From contig RSEH01000012.1 in the NCBI GenBank assembly GCA_006503475.1, positions 1 through 64,000 on the forward strand: a DNA stretch of 64,000 nt, read 5' to 3'. A program made the translations under genes and the position numbers. The stretch comes from Stentor roeselii (Eukaryota > Ciliophora > Heterotrichea > Heterotrichida > Stentoridae). The notes beneath the pieces were generated by a model. That model saw nothing but the letters and a program-made list of their open reading frames with translations, searched no databases and was not told where the DNA came from. This document shows, in pieces, positions 40,592-50,180 of the stretch; the stretch's first letter is position 1, and each line of letters begins with the position of its first letter.

Positions 40592-42889
40592 ATGGTTGAT
40601 TCTTACAACCTAAGAGCAGTTCAAGTAATAACAAATTCCTTCAACCTGGGTCGTTGCCCAACCAACGAAGTAACAATCTATTCCCTGATCTTTTCTCCAG
40701 AAATCGGTGCCGAGAACCGTTTCCTCCGTCGAAAGCTTCTATCAGCAGGTCGTTCACAGATCACTGCTTCAATTGGCCATTTTTTCAGTACAGGAAACAT
40801 TTTGATTTCTAAAAATCAGTATCCAGACCCATTCGTAGTAACGATTTCTTTGACAGAAGAAGAAAAGTACCTGATAACAGTGATTCCAGCAGGGAAAGTG
40901 ACAGAAGAAAGCGTAGGCGGGTACAAGATGTACGTGAACAGCTGCATGAAAGAAATGCTTTTGTCCCTAGGGCTGAAACAACTGACGATTCATCCGCGAT
41001 TTTACGACCCGATGCAAGTTGAAAGAATCGCTGAACACGGTCTTGACATCTGGAAAGGCTTTGTTGCTTCTTTTTCTCATCATTTGCAAGGACTCATCTT
41101 GACGATTGACACTTCAAGTAAGTTGATTCGGCAAAATTCACTTCTTCAAACAATTCAAGAAATTTCGAAGACTTCAAGTCAAAACCTGTCAGTTCAAATA
41201 AAAAATGCGTTAATTGGCTCGATTGTAATGGCGAAATATGGAAACTTCAAATGTTACTATGTTAAAGATGTCCTGTTTGAGGAGAACCCGACGAAAGTCT
41301 TTGAAAGGCCTGAAGGTCCTACAACGTACTTGGAGTACTACCAACAACGATACAATATCAATATCACTGACTTGCGACAGCCACTTCTTCAATGCAATTC
41401 AGAAAAAGGAAGAAAAATCATTAACTTGGTACCTGAACTTTGCGTGTTAACTGGAATCACTGCAGATCTCAGGCAAAAGTACCATGTTATGGCAAAAATC
41501 ATCGAACATACTGTCCTCAGTCCTCAGCAACGACTTGAAAAAACTGTCGGCCTCGCGAAAAAATTAAGAAATGAAGAAAACTGCAGAGACATCAGTGAAA
41601 ACTTTTCACTTGAAATTGATCCAAACCCTATCACTGTCCAAGGCTTGCGACTTCCACTCAGTGATGTGAAAATCGGAAAAGGTGAGCAAGACATGTTGAA
41701 AATCAGAAATGGCTCTTTCAGCATTTCAACTAAAATCTTTCATTCAAAACCTATCAACTCTTGGGCTGTTTTCATGACAGAAGAAGACTCGAAAAATAGA
41801 GACCTGTTAATTAAAATGGTTTTGAGTAAAGCAGGGCAGATTGGACTTCACATGGGAAGGGCTTATCAAGTGACGTATCATCCAAGAGATCTTAAAAATT
41901 TAATCTCACAGTTGCCGACTACTCGTGAAACGCCTGAGATCATTTTAGTAGTGATTTCGAATAATGACGTTCATGGATATAATCATATTAAAGAAGCTTG
42001 TGCTTTGAATTCAGGAATTCCTACTCAATGTATCAGGGCAAATAAAATCGCTAATCCTAAAAGAGTTGACTCGATTATGATGAAACTTGTACTCCAAATG
42101 GCTGCTAAAACTGGATCCACACTTTGGAAAATGGCTCAAAATCCTCCAGGAATTCCAAGAAAAACTATGGTTGTTGGAATTGATGTTTTTCATGATACGG
42201 CTCTTGGATCTAATAGTAGAAGTAGGAGTGTTCTTGGATTTGTTGCTAGTACTGATCCTGGATTCACAAGCTATTTTAATACTATTCGAATACATGATTG
42301 TGTTGGGCAGGAACTTGCTGGGTTTGTTGGGGATTGCTTGAGGGAAGCTCTTTTGGCTTTTCATAAGGAAACTAATTTTAAGTTCTTGCCGGAAGCTATT
42401 ATTGTTTATAGGGATGGCGTGGGTGACAGTCAAATAGAAGCAGCAAAATTAACCGAAGTAGAAAACATAAAGTCAACCTTTAGACTATTCAACAACTTCG
42501 ACCCAAAACTTGTCTACGTTCTAGTAAACAAAAGAACCAACACCAAGCTCTTCATTCGAGAAAACAACGAAATCCGAAACCCACAATGCGGTACCCTGGT
42601 GAACTCAGTAATAGTTCCAGATGACCAAAGTTTTTATCTAATATCTCACAACGCAACTCAAGGTGTTGCCTCTCCGACGCTCTATCGAATAATCTCGAAC
42701 GAAAAAGGAATAGACTTGATTTCAATAGCAAGACTTGCATTCGACCTTTGCTACATGTACCCCAACTGGACAGGAGGAATAAAAATTCCAGCTCCAACGA
42801 TGCTGGCTCATAAACTCGCGATGCTCGTCGGTCAAAACGTCAGAGCTCTTTATTTGGAACAACTTAGAATGTTGCCTTGGTTCCTTTAA
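40592..42889 (+). CDS. PIWI-clade Argonaute, tandem copy 2
   Basis: The 765-residue protein is collinear with copy 1 along its whole length. The PIWI catalytic residues are kept: Asp531 in VVGIDVFHDT, Asp608 in VYRDGV and His740 in MLAHKLAM. After VFHDT it has a short extra stretch (ALGSNSRSRS). The N-terminal half differs clearly from copy 1, so the duplication is not recent. The frame is open from ATG in CTAATAAATGG. Its stop lies 19 bp from the stop of the convergent GPCR-PIP kinase gene. Expected role as for copy 1; different small-RNA partners are possible but cannot be seen from the sequence. Confidence 0.93.
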   Translation: MVDSYNLRAVQVITNSFNLGRCPTNEVTIYSLIFSPEIGAENRFLRRKLLSAGRSQITASIGHFFSTGNILISKNQYPDPFVVTISLTEEEKYLITVIPAGKVTEESVGGYKMYVNSCMKEMLLSLGLKQLTIHPRFYDPMQVERIAEHGLDIWKGFVASFSHHLQGLILTIDTSSKLIRQNSLLQTIQEISKTSSQNLSVQIKNALIGSIVMAKYGNFKCYYVKDVLFEENPTKVFERPEGPTTYLEYYQQRYNINITDLRQPLLQCNSEKGRKIINLVPELCVLTGITADLRQKYHVMAKIIEHTVLSPQQRLEKTVGLAKKLRNEENCRDISENFSLEIDPNPITVQGLRLPLSDVKIGKGEQDMLKIRNGSFSISTKIFHSKPINSWAVFMTEEDSKNRDLLIKMVLSKAGQIGLHMGRAYQVTYHPRDLKNLISQLPTTRETPEIILVVISNNDVHGYNHIKEACALNSGIPTQCIRANKIANPKRVDSIMMKLVLQMAAKTGSTLWKMAQNPPGIPRKTMVVGIDVFHDTALGSNSRSRSVLGFVASTDPGFTSYFNTIRIHDCVGQELAGFVGDCLREALLAFHKETNFKFLPEAIIVYRDGVGDSQIEAAKLTEVENIKSTFRLFNNFDPKLVYVLVNKRTNTKLFIRENNEIRNPQCGTLVNSVIVPDDQSFYLISHNATQGVASPTLYRIISNEKGIDLISIARLAFDLCYMYPNWTGGIKIPAPTMLAHKLAMLVGQNVRALYLEQLRMLPWFL

Positions 42890-42907
42890 TTAGTTAATTA
42901 TTGCAAA

Positions 42908-44740
42908 CTAGATTATTAAAGTGATTTTTTCTATGAACAATAGGAATCTAGATGAGTAACGACTTGGAGAACAGACACTTGTATTTGTCTTGCCTTTTAA
43001 CTTTTTGAAGGCTAATTCAAGCTTTTTGACCAGGGTGTATTCTTGTAAAAAGTCGATAAGGCCGATGAGATAAGTAGGGTCTTTTGATATCTCGTATCTT
43101 GAGAAGGAATTAACTTCTGGGTTGATGCCGACTATTAAAGAATAGTCGATTATGTTGAATTTATTCAGAAATCTGCAGTCGTTTTTTAGTCCTTGTGTGA
43201 AAGTTTCGTGGTCGGATGAGGAAAAACGAAGATTTTGTCCTGAATTTAAAAAGTTCTGGTCTTTTAAAATTGCTCCAGGATTCGGGTTATCGACAAGACG
43301 GTTGTCGGTACTGCCTTTTAAGTCGTAAATCGTTGAGCATCTCGACTGGAAAATATTTTCCATGATTATCAGGCTTTCTTTTGTGTTGAAAATCTTGAAA
43401 AGTCCTAAAATTCTGACAAGTCTTGATTCTGGATGCTTTAAAATGTGTTTGCAATACCCTGGCAGTAAGTCTAATAAGAAAAATCTTTCAGTTCTAGTCA
43501 CAGTTTTAATAAAGAACTTTTTATCAAAAGTACTGAATAAAAAAGCTCCACTTCTCCCTCCCAGGTCGATTTTATCAAGTATCTCAAAGTTCTCCGGGGA
43601 GCACAAAGATCGAATCAAGTCATTTGAATTGATTCCGCATTTTTCTCTGATTTTTTCAAAGAATTCTCTTTCATATTCCCAGATGCCATTAGGTTTAACT
43701 GAGAACTTGGAAAGATCAACAAGTCCTTCAAGAGCAGAAAAGTTTTTTTCATTGAACCAGAATTTTTTTTTCTTGTAGCTGAAGCAAAAGTTTTCACTGC
43801 AGGCCTGACTTTGGACTAAAGAAAGTGAAAGAACAAGAATCATGTCTTTTGCACTTCCTTCTGTGTAATGGTTAAAGAAATCGTTTACTGATGTCTCTTG
43901 AATCAGCACATCTCCTAACCCTGACCTGTTCATTTCATGTTTTTCTGTTTTTTTCAATGAAAGAATTAAGCGTTTCGCCATTTCAACAGATCCAAGTCTA
44001 CAAATGGCAAGGGTAAGACCTGAAAGACACCCGAGTAAAAAAGAAAAATAGTCTAATATGATAAGATCAGGCCCTGAAAGTGTTGAAACCGCAGCAGTCA
44101 TCGTTGGAAACCCCCAAGTCACCACCATTGACAGGCAAGACCTAAGAGTTTTTTGCAGAGCTTTGTTCTGCTTATATCCTGGACTTCTAAAAACCATCCA
44201 AAGGCAACTTAAAATCGCTGGAATATTTCCGAATATCGGAAAAATTGCCACCCAGTACCCAGGGGTCCCGTTTTTAAGGAAACAAGTGTTTAGAACACTC
44301 AATCCGAATTCGCCTAATGCTGCAGTGATAGAAATCTCGATGATTGTGAACGACAAGGAAAGAATTGTGTATATCCTCATTCGTGATCGGTAATTAACAC
44401 TCAGTGGTTTTCTCAATTTTATTGAAAGCTCCAAAGCGAGACATGTCAGAATGTTCCAACTCAAGTAAACCAAAAAAACGAAAAAGGCTCCGAAGACGGT
44501 GCAGGCTCCTGAATTGACGACTTCTCTATTTGGAACTTACTCAGTTATCATGTGAATTGTACCGATCCAGTGGAAGTCGAAGAATATCTGAACTATGCAG
44601 ATCGTCACTATCATTTGGCCAGGATGCTTTCGTAGATTTGGAATTTTGAAGTGAGCGTAGACTACCAGACCACTTGAGATCAAGGATATTATTGAGAGAG
44701 ATACACAAATGATCACGAATGAAGGGTTCAGTTGGGCCAT
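42908..44740 (-). CDS. GPCR-phosphatidylinositol phosphate kinase fusion (15-nt intron)
   Basis: The frame is restored by removing the intron 44526-44540, giving about 605 residues from ATG at 44738-44740. The first about 260 residues hold seven hydrophobic helices of a family 2/cAMP-receptor-like GPCR. The C-terminal part is a PIP kinase: glycine loop DLGGRSGAFLF, DLKGS followed by an R two residues on (DLKGSTDNR), IDYSLIVG and GLIDFLQEY. GPCR-PIPK fusions are known in amoebae (RpkA), oomycetes and other protists, where they may make PI(4,5)P2 in response to an external signal. This one is complete in the regions seen. Ligand unknown. Without splicing the frame ends at 44537 after only 67 codons. 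Confidence 0.9.
44526..44540 (-). other. 15-nt intron
   Basis: The coding strand reads GTAAGTTCCAAATAG, within GA|...|AGAAGTC. Kept, it ends the frame with TAA right after MITE; removed, the frame runs on as MITEEVVNSGAC into the third helix of the receptor. Confidence 0.9.
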
Positions 44741-44780
44741 TGTGTTGAAAATCTAAATAAAAATGAATTACTCAATTACA

Positions 44781-46259
44781 CTAATTCGTCAAAAACTCAA
44801 TCTTGACCCTAACCAAAAACCTCATCCTAACCTGTCCAACATCATAAACAACATACTCATTAAACTGCAGATCGGACTCAGCAGCCATAGGGTTCGGTTC
44901 AATACTTCCCCTAAAAATCTTAAGTCCATTCTCAACTTCTTCCTCGACAGCCGGAGCATTTTTGCCAACACCCATAACACTATGAAAATTCTGAGGAGGT
45001 CTTTTAAACCCCCTCGCCCTGAGCATTGAGTGACTTCTTCCCAAAGCTACTTCACAAATCATCAAAAGTCCTTCAGGACATTCAGAGCTCGCATGACAAT
45101 ACCTCGCAGCTTTCGAGCAGATATCAGCTAAATAAATACCTTTTCCAAACATATACCCACTCGAAGGCGCCTGCTTAGGAGCGATTTTCAAGCCATTCGA
45201 CAAAATCCCTACAAAATTCGTGATTCTCGAGCCATGCCAAAGTAATTTACGATTATCCAATTTGCTAAAAGGCCAAAATCTTGCATTTTCTTCAAGTCTT
45301 TCAACTTGAAAGACATCTAAAACTGTTAAAATCATTTTATGACTTTCAGCAGTAGTTTCTCTGACCCATGCAGCGACTTTAGCAGTGATTTCAGGGTGAG
45401 CAGGTTTGATATTACATTTAAGCTGAGAATAGTAAACGTCAAGTGGATGATTTGACTCTAGAAGTTTAAGACACCTTATTGACAAGCTGTTCGCGATTTC
45501 CATTTCTTGAAGATTTTCCAATAAAGTGAGTTTTTCTTTGACTTTCAGCAGATGGTTGATTGTTGGAGGTTTTTTCATGCCGAAGCTTTGAGGGATGTTT
45601 GAGTAAAACTGGTTGCTTAACTCGATGACTTGACTTTCACGATTTGAGGTTTCAAGGACATGCTGTATCCTTTTTAAAATACTGTATCCTTTTTGTATCT
45701 GCACTGTGGACAACTTGCCTAAAGGACACTGGTCAGGGTCAAAGTTGAGTTCTTTCATCGTCCGAGCCATTTTCTCAAAGTCCCATACAAGTCTCATAAG
45801 ACTTGCAAGTTTTTCCTCAAGTTTTAACTCAAAAGAAATTGCATTTTTTTCAAGTTCTTTTCTTCTTTTTTCTTGTTCCAGGTGAATCTGCATTTTCAGT
45901 GAAGAACTTTCAACATCAACAAGATGGTATTTTCCTTCTGAATAATGAAAAGGCTCGCCCCATTCATTTTTGGTCTTAGCGCGAAATTTCTTTTTGAACT
46001 CGATGACAGCTTCAGCCTTCGACGAGCATTTTGCAAGGTTGTTGAAAGGACTAGAAACCCCGACTCTTCCCCATTTGGTCCAAAGGTAGAAGCCGTTGGA
46101 CTCGAGGACTTGAATGACGTAGAACTTGTTATGTCCCTTTATTCCATAGTTGACGTCTGTAAGGTTCAGGTGAGCTGAGTATCCTTCTAAAACACTCACA
46201 GGGCTCAGACCGGTCTCACTTTCAAGAGTCGGTCTTTGGACTTCAGAAGTTTCTTCCAT
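44781..46259 (-). CDS. Poly(ADP-ribose) polymerase (PARP2/3-like)
   Basis: The 492-residue protein carries a WGR domain (about residues 30-115, TKWGRVG), a helical PARP regulatory domain (about 150-270, CPLGKLSTVQIQKGY) and a catalytic domain. The catalytic triad is seen: His in LLWHGSR, Tyr in GKGIYLAD and Glu in NEYVVYD. This H-Y-E set marks true poly(ADP-ribose) polymerases. No zinc fingers and no BRCT domain are present, so it is like PARP2/PARP3, which respond to DNA breaks. Nuclear. Start in CATAAATGG. It follows the GPCR-PIPK gene by 40 bp on the same strand, with no known link. Confidence 0.92.
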   Translation of the reverse strand: MEETSEVQRPTLESETGLSPVSVLEGYSAHLNLTDVNYGIKGHNKFYVIQVLESNGFYLWTKWGRVGVSSPFNNLAKCSSKAEAVIEFKKKFRAKTKNEWGEPFHYSEGKYHLVDVESSSLKMQIHLEQEKRRKELEKNAISFELKLEEKLASLMRLVWDFEKMARTMKELNFDPDQCPLGKLSTVQIQKGYSILKRIQHVLETSNRESQVIELSNQFYSNIPQSFGMKKPPTINHLLKVKEKLTLLENLQEMEIANSLSIRCLKLLESNHPLDVYYSQLKCNIKPAHPEITAKVAAWVRETTAESHKMILTVLDVFQVERLEENARFWPFSKLDNRKLLWHGSRITNFVGILSNGLKIAPKQAPSSGYMFGKGIYLADICSKAARYCHASSECPEGLLMICEVALGRSHSMLRARGFKRPPQNFHSVMGVGKNAPAVEEEVENGLKIFRGSIEPNPMAAESDLQFNEYVVYDVGQVRMRFLVRVKIEFLTN

Positions 46260-46280
46260 TTATGACTTGCATTAACTAGG

Positions 46281-46910
46281 TTAAGAGCTGCTATGATGTC
46301 TTCGATTCGGCTCAGAACAAGTTTTCTTGCTTCTGATTTTTATGTCATGTGAAAAATGACTGATGTCAGGTCTTCCTGACACTCGAATTAAAAGTGATGC
46401 TGACTTCAAGTTAGATTTTATTATCAGCTTTCGGAATAATGCTGCTCCGTTTGTTGTCACTTCTCCGAGGACTTCTAGCTCTTTACCGTCTGTTTGGTTT
46501 AGAAGAAGCGCTTGATAAGTCAGCTTTTCTTCTGAGGCTAGTCGGTGTGAGGACTTGTTCAGGACTTCGACGAGGAGAGGGAAACCTCGACCTGTTATGA
46601 ACTTGGATGGAAGGTCGCTGATTATGTTCACTGAGTACTCAGCGACCTCTTCTTGGATACTGTGATGGGTTGGGGAGTGGTCTAATATTTCTAGACTTGC
46701 TGGTGAGGATCCTTGAATTGAGTCTTCAGTTTTTACTTCATTTGAAGTCTCTGTTAAGGACTTCATAATCTCAGGACGAGACTTAATAAAAGATAAAATA
46801 GAACAAAGTAGGCCGTTCTGAGGTTTAATCCCTGGAACGATTTTTGAGTTTGACTGGCCACAATTGCATTCTCCGTCACTTTTCTGACACAAGAGGTTTA
46901 GTTTGCACAT
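46281..46910 (-). CDS. Hypothetical protein with beta-rich C-terminal half
   Basis: A 209-residue protein whose first 85 residues are Cys/Ser-rich at the start (CKLNLLCQKSDGECNCG) and then acidic. Residues about 95-195 are beta-rich (FPLLVEVLNKSSHRL, LTYQALLLNQTDG, SASLLIRVSGRPD) and look like an immunoglobulin-type or E-set sandwich, but no family signature was found. The stop is 21 bp before the PARP start, and the two frames are in the same phase but separated by several in-frame stops; no 15-nt intron joins them, so they are kept apart. ATG in TATAAATG. Confidence 0.65.
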   Translation of the reverse strand: MCKLNLLCQKSDGECNCGQSNSKIVPGIKPQNGLLCSILSFIKSRPEIMKSLTETSNEVKTEDSIQGSSPASLEILDHSPTHHSIQEEVAEYSVNIISDLPSKFITGRGFPLLVEVLNKSSHRLASEEKLTYQALLLNQTDGKELEVLGEVTTNGAALFRKLIIKSNLKSASLLIRVSGRPDISHFSHDIKIRSKKTCSEPNRRHHSSS

Positions 46911-47194
46911 TTATAGTGTTATTATCAGTAAAACTTGCAAAAATTAAGAACCTGCCGTATGGATAGGTCAGGTAAGTGCATCCGCGCTAGAAGACCTAAG
47001 GATTAGACCAATCCTTAAAAATAAAAAAACTTACTCTAATCTCCTAAAATCAATCCACACATTCAACAAAAGTCTCTACAAAGCAAAAATTTTCCATATG
47101 GAATGACTCAAAGCCAAAGGACCCTGAGCTTCGTGAATACGGATTCTTTAGCAATCAACCAGGTTATTGCATTTATATCCACAATCCATTTACT
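46911..47194. other. Spacer with two predicted hairpins
   Basis: About 284 bp between two minus-strand genes. An island richer in G and C (46950-47017) holds two perfect stems: ACCTG with CAGGT (46950-46973) and TAAGGATT with AATCCTTA around a 5-nt loop (46997-47017). No tRNA, snRNA or snoRNA motif set could be matched. Confidence 0.5.
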
Positions 47195-48184
47195 TTAAAT
47201 TTGTAAAGAGTTCATTTTGACGACGACCTTTTCCTCTTCAGTTTCCCTCAAATGATCATAAGCTTTGCAGCATTTCTTATAAATCTTTCCCGTTCCGCAC
47301 CAACATTTATCTTTATTATTCGGAAGTTTAGCCGGTTTTTTCCTTACAATATTTTTATCCAGTCCCCTTCCTTCTTGTTTCTTTTCTTCTTGTTCCTTTT
47401 CTTCATCCACAAACTCATCCATTTCCTTTAAAATCTTTTCATAATCCAAACAAATATCATCAAATCCCGGAACCTGCTTATAAACCCTTTTAAGTGCCCA
47501 AGCAACCTGCTTAACTTCACCTTCCTGAAAAGTTTCCACAAAATAACAAGCAAAAAACTCAAAAAGTTTATTTTTACTTTCTTCAGAGGTCTCTAAAACC
47601 TCAGAAAATTCAGGAATATTTTGAGGAGTTTCAGAATTTAAGTCTCCCCTCATCCTGACACTATTATAATGAGATTCTTCATGATAAGACAAGTGAATCC
47701 AGCGGTTTCCTGGCCAGTTCAAGATTTCCCAGACTGGTGATCCAAGTATATGAATTTTAATGTTGACCTGAAGCATCTGACTTAAGGCCTGAAGCTCAAG
47801 ATGCCCTCCCCAGGTCCCTGACTGCCCAAGGCGCTTGACGTAATGGTCGAAGTCCTCGTCGTCTTCAACAAAAGGCGCGAAGTCTGCCTTGTTTTCCCTC
47901 ATGAAGCGCATGGCATTTGCCCTGTAGTCCTCATGCAAGTCTTCACAACCGACCATCTGATCACTGATGGCGCGAAACAAGCAGTTCCCGTCGCCTGTGA
48001 TTTCTTTGAAGTCAAGACCGTATTGCATCAGTTGTTGTTTCATCAGCAAGTCGAAAGACTTGCTTATCTTTTCATTCTTCCTGCCTTTTTCACGACGATT
48101 TCTTTTGTCCTTGCGAGGTTCTTTTTGTTTGTATTTTTTTTTCTCTTGTTTATTTCTGCTGTCTTTTTTGATTTTCCTGCCCAT
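47195..48184 (-). CDS. OTU deubiquitinase with SEC-C motif (OTUD3-like)
   Basis: The 329-residue protein has a very basic start (residues 1-45), an OTU cysteine protease domain with GDGNCLFRA (Asp65, catalytic Cys68) and SYHEESHYNSV (catalytic His172), and a C-terminal SEC-C zinc motif (CWCGTGKIYKKCC, about residues 290-305). OTU plus SEC-C at the end is the layout of OTUD3-type proteins. The OTU fold removes ubiquitin chains; the SEC-C part may bind ubiquitin or ribosomes. Active-site residues are all present. A Glu/Lys-rich linker lies between. The stop of the upstream gene on the same strand is only 10 bp before its start. Confidence 0.9.
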   Translation of the reverse strand: MGRKIKKDSRNKQEKKKYKQKEPRKDKRNRREKGRKNEKISKSFDLLMKQQLMQYGLDFKEITGDGNCLFRAISDQMVGCEDLHEDYRANAMRFMRENKADFAPFVEDDEDFDHYVKRLGQSGTWGGHLELQALSQMLQVNIKIHILGSPVWEILNWPGNRWIHLSYHEESHYNSVRMRGDLNSETPQNIPEFSEVLETSEESKNKLFEFFACYFVETFQEGEVKQVAWALKRVYKQVPGFDDICLDYEKILKEMDEFVDEEKEQEEKKQEGRGLDKNIVRKKPAKLPNNKDKCWCGTGKIYKKCCKAYDHLRETEEEKVVVKMNSLQI

Positions 48185-48194
48185 TTAAATTACA

Positions 48195-48875
48195 TTAAAA
48201 AACTCGGTTCTTTGGCCTTGCCAAGGGTTTTATCTTCCCGAAGTAATGATTCGGGTACTTTCCTCGTTTTTCCTGAGGACTTGGACTTCGGCTGTAGTCT
48301 TTTCGAGGCTTTGCCTCGACAGCTGGAAGTTTTACTTCTTTTGCCTTGTCCCTTGTAGGAATCTTCGGAGTTTCACTGCGGAAAGGTCCGATGTCTCCAG
48401 GAAGAGAAGTTTGGTACCGATGGCGAATTGAAGGAGCGACGAAGGACGGGATGACCATTGAAGGCGCTGGAGTCTTCGCAGGTAAAGGACTGTACTCACA
48501 GTGAAAGTACGAAAAAAGACTCTCGTCTAAAGAGTCGTCATTTAGCGGTTCGCATTCTTGAACCGTTGAAGGTGTTTTTATTATATTTCTGTAAAGTTCT
48601 GTCAAACCTGAAGACCTACTTGACTCTTTTTCCTCAGAGGTTAGTTTGAAAGATGAGTCTTTTTGAAAAGGCTGTTGGTCTGAGTAAAAAGCTGGAGATA
48701 TTCTTGCTCGAAGTTGAGATTTCTGCATGTTTCTTGAAGATAAACCTGAAAGACCTGTGCTGTTGAATGCTCTTCTTACACCTGATGAGCGGAAAGGAGA
48801 GTTTAAAGCACGGGACAAGACACCTGTGACGAGTTTTGTCTTGTTTTTAGAGAAAATGAAATGTCTTTTGTCCAT
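48195..48875 (-). CDS. Ser/Pro-rich basic hypothetical protein
   Basis: The 226-residue protein is rich in Ser, Arg, Lys and Pro and mostly without predicted structure, with short acidic stretches (about residues 78-115). The N-terminus (KRHFIFSKNKTKLVTGVLSR) and the C-terminus (KYPNHYFGKIKPLARPKN) are basic. No known domain. The stop lies 10 bp from the OTU start; the frame differs, so they are not one gene. The ATG is in TATAAATGG, sharing a 28-bp region with the divergent coiled-coil gene. Confidence 0.7.
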   Translation of the reverse strand: MDKRHFIFSKNKTKLVTGVLSRALNSPFRSSGVRRAFNSTGLSGLSSRNMQKSQLRARISPAFYSDQQPFQKDSSFKLTSEEKESSRSSGLTELYRNIIKTPSTVQECEPLNDDSLDESLFSYFHCEYSPLPAKTPAPSMVIPSFVAPSIRHRYQTSLPGDIGPFRSETPKIPTRDKAKEVKLPAVEAKPRKDYSRSPSPQEKRGKYPNHYFGKIKPLARPKNRVF

Positions 48876-48903
48876 TTATATCTGGATTTCTTGAATGTTA
48901 TAA
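48876..48903. promoter_or_regulatory. 28-bp divergent start region with TATAAATG on both sides
   Basis: The two divergent genes start 28 bp apart, and each ATG is part of TATAAATG on its own strand. The region therefore reads roughly as CATTTATA ... TATAAATG, close to an inverted repeat. All core promoter signals must lie here or in the coding regions. Confidence 0.6.
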
Positions 48904-50121
48904 ATGTCCTGCTTTAACAAATACAAAAATCGAGTCAACATCCCAGCTTTAGAGCCGAGTCTTCTTGACTCAGAAACTCGTTTTTCTTTTCTCAGCAAAA
49001 AAGCAGAACCAGAAAAAACGCCTTCGAACCTGGCGCTTAAGAAAACAAAAAATTCTCAGTTCCATCAAATCAAGTCTGACAATCACATAAAAGCCTTGAA
49101 AACTGATTTAACCTCGCTGAAGACTGACGTAAATAAACTCGCTATAAAAACAGTCGTCTCTCAAGAGAACTTCGTGAAAAAAGAACAAGAATATCGACAA
49201 ACTCTCGTCGAAATCGAGGCAAAGTTAAAGCAAATCGATTCAAATGGAAACTTGAAAGTCCTTGACACTACAAAGCAAAAAGTAGAAGAAATTCAAAAAA
49301 ACCATAAAAAAATCATGGGAAATTTATCAGCTGTTCAAGAAAAAACTCTACTGCTGCTTAGAGGCCAGGAAGTGGAAATCATCAAAGAACTCAACCTGAA
49401 ACTACAGGAAAAATTCGAAGAACTTGAAAAGGAACGACAAGCTGTTCAAGACACTCTTGGAAAAAAAGGTAAAGAGTCAGAATTAATTGAAGAACTTGAA
49501 AAACTAAAATCAAAAGTTGACGACATCGACTATAAAAACAAAAAATACTCTCAAAAGAACTTCCAACTTAAAATCATTCAAAAGTCTCATGCGGAAGACA
49601 AACAAATCCTTAATAAACAGATTGAAAACTTAAAGCAAATAAATAAAAAACTTAAAATCAAAGCCGCTGCTGATAAACCTGGAAGACTGACTCCTCAGCC
49701 TTTCATTCGTGATTCGACTCCCAGTCCTGAAAGGGTTTATCCGAATAGACAACAGGATGTTATCAATAAGCTTAAGAAAATGATTGAACTTGAAACGAAA
49801 AATTGCAGAGCTGCTAGAACTGCTTATGCAAGAGAACTTGAAGCCAAGAGAGAACTTGAAAAGTTTTTGAGGGATGCTGTTGATGATGTCAAAGGTAAAA
49901 TCACTGAAAAGAAAAATGAACAGCGATTGGGAAATGATTCGGATTTTGATGATTTGGAAAAAGTTGTTGAGATTTTGTTGTCCCAGGAAAGAGTTCTTAC
50001 TTTGTTGTATGATAAGGCTTTTCCTCATAAGGGAAAGAAAGAGGTTGGTCGGATTGAGTTGACACAGAGATCTTTGCAGGGAATACCGTCTTTTTCTGTT
50101 ATAAATAATGTGGAGTTATAA
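48904..50121 (+). CDS. Coiled-coil protein
   Basis: The 405-residue protein has a mostly continuous coiled coil from about residue 55 to 260 (heptad pattern in KALKTDLTSLKTDVNKLA, LQEKFEELEKER) and a second helical stretch from about 290 to 375. Between them is a Pro-rich linker (PGRLTPQPFIRDSTPSPERV). No membrane segment. It probably belongs to cytoskeletal or basal-body structures, but no family is recognised. Codon use is A/C-rich at the 5' end and G/T-rich at the 3' end. Confidence 0.8.
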   Translation: MSCFNKYKNRVNIPALEPSLLDSETRFSFLSKKAEPEKTPSNLALKKTKNSQFHQIKSDNHIKALKTDLTSLKTDVNKLAIKTVVSQENFVKKEQEYRQTLVEIEAKLKQIDSNGNLKVLDTTKQKVEEIQKNHKKIMGNLSAVQEKTLLLLRGQEVEIIKELNLKLQEKFEELEKERQAVQDTLGKKGKESELIEELEKLKSKVDDIDYKNKKYSQKNFQLKIIQKSHAEDKQILNKQIENLKQINKKLKIKAAADKPGRLTPQPFIRDSTPSPERVYPNRQQDVINKLKKMIELETKNCRAARTAYARELEAKRELEKFLRDAVDDVKGKITEKKNEQRLGNDSDFDDLEKVVEILLSQERVLTLLYDKAFPHKGKKEVGRIELTQRSLQGIPSFSVINNVEL

Positions 50122-50180
50122 ACCACCTACTCTCATCATCTAAATGATAAATAAAGGACTTAACTATTATATCTTAAAAA

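Noticed and set aside
46260-46280. Joining the hypothetical gene at 46281-46910 to the PARP gene
   Set aside because: They are in the same phase, but three in-frame stops separate them and no 15-nt intron fits.
46911-47194. tRNA or snRNA gene in the GC-richer island
   Set aside because: No acceptor stem, T-loop motif or known snRNA box set could be found; only two short stems.
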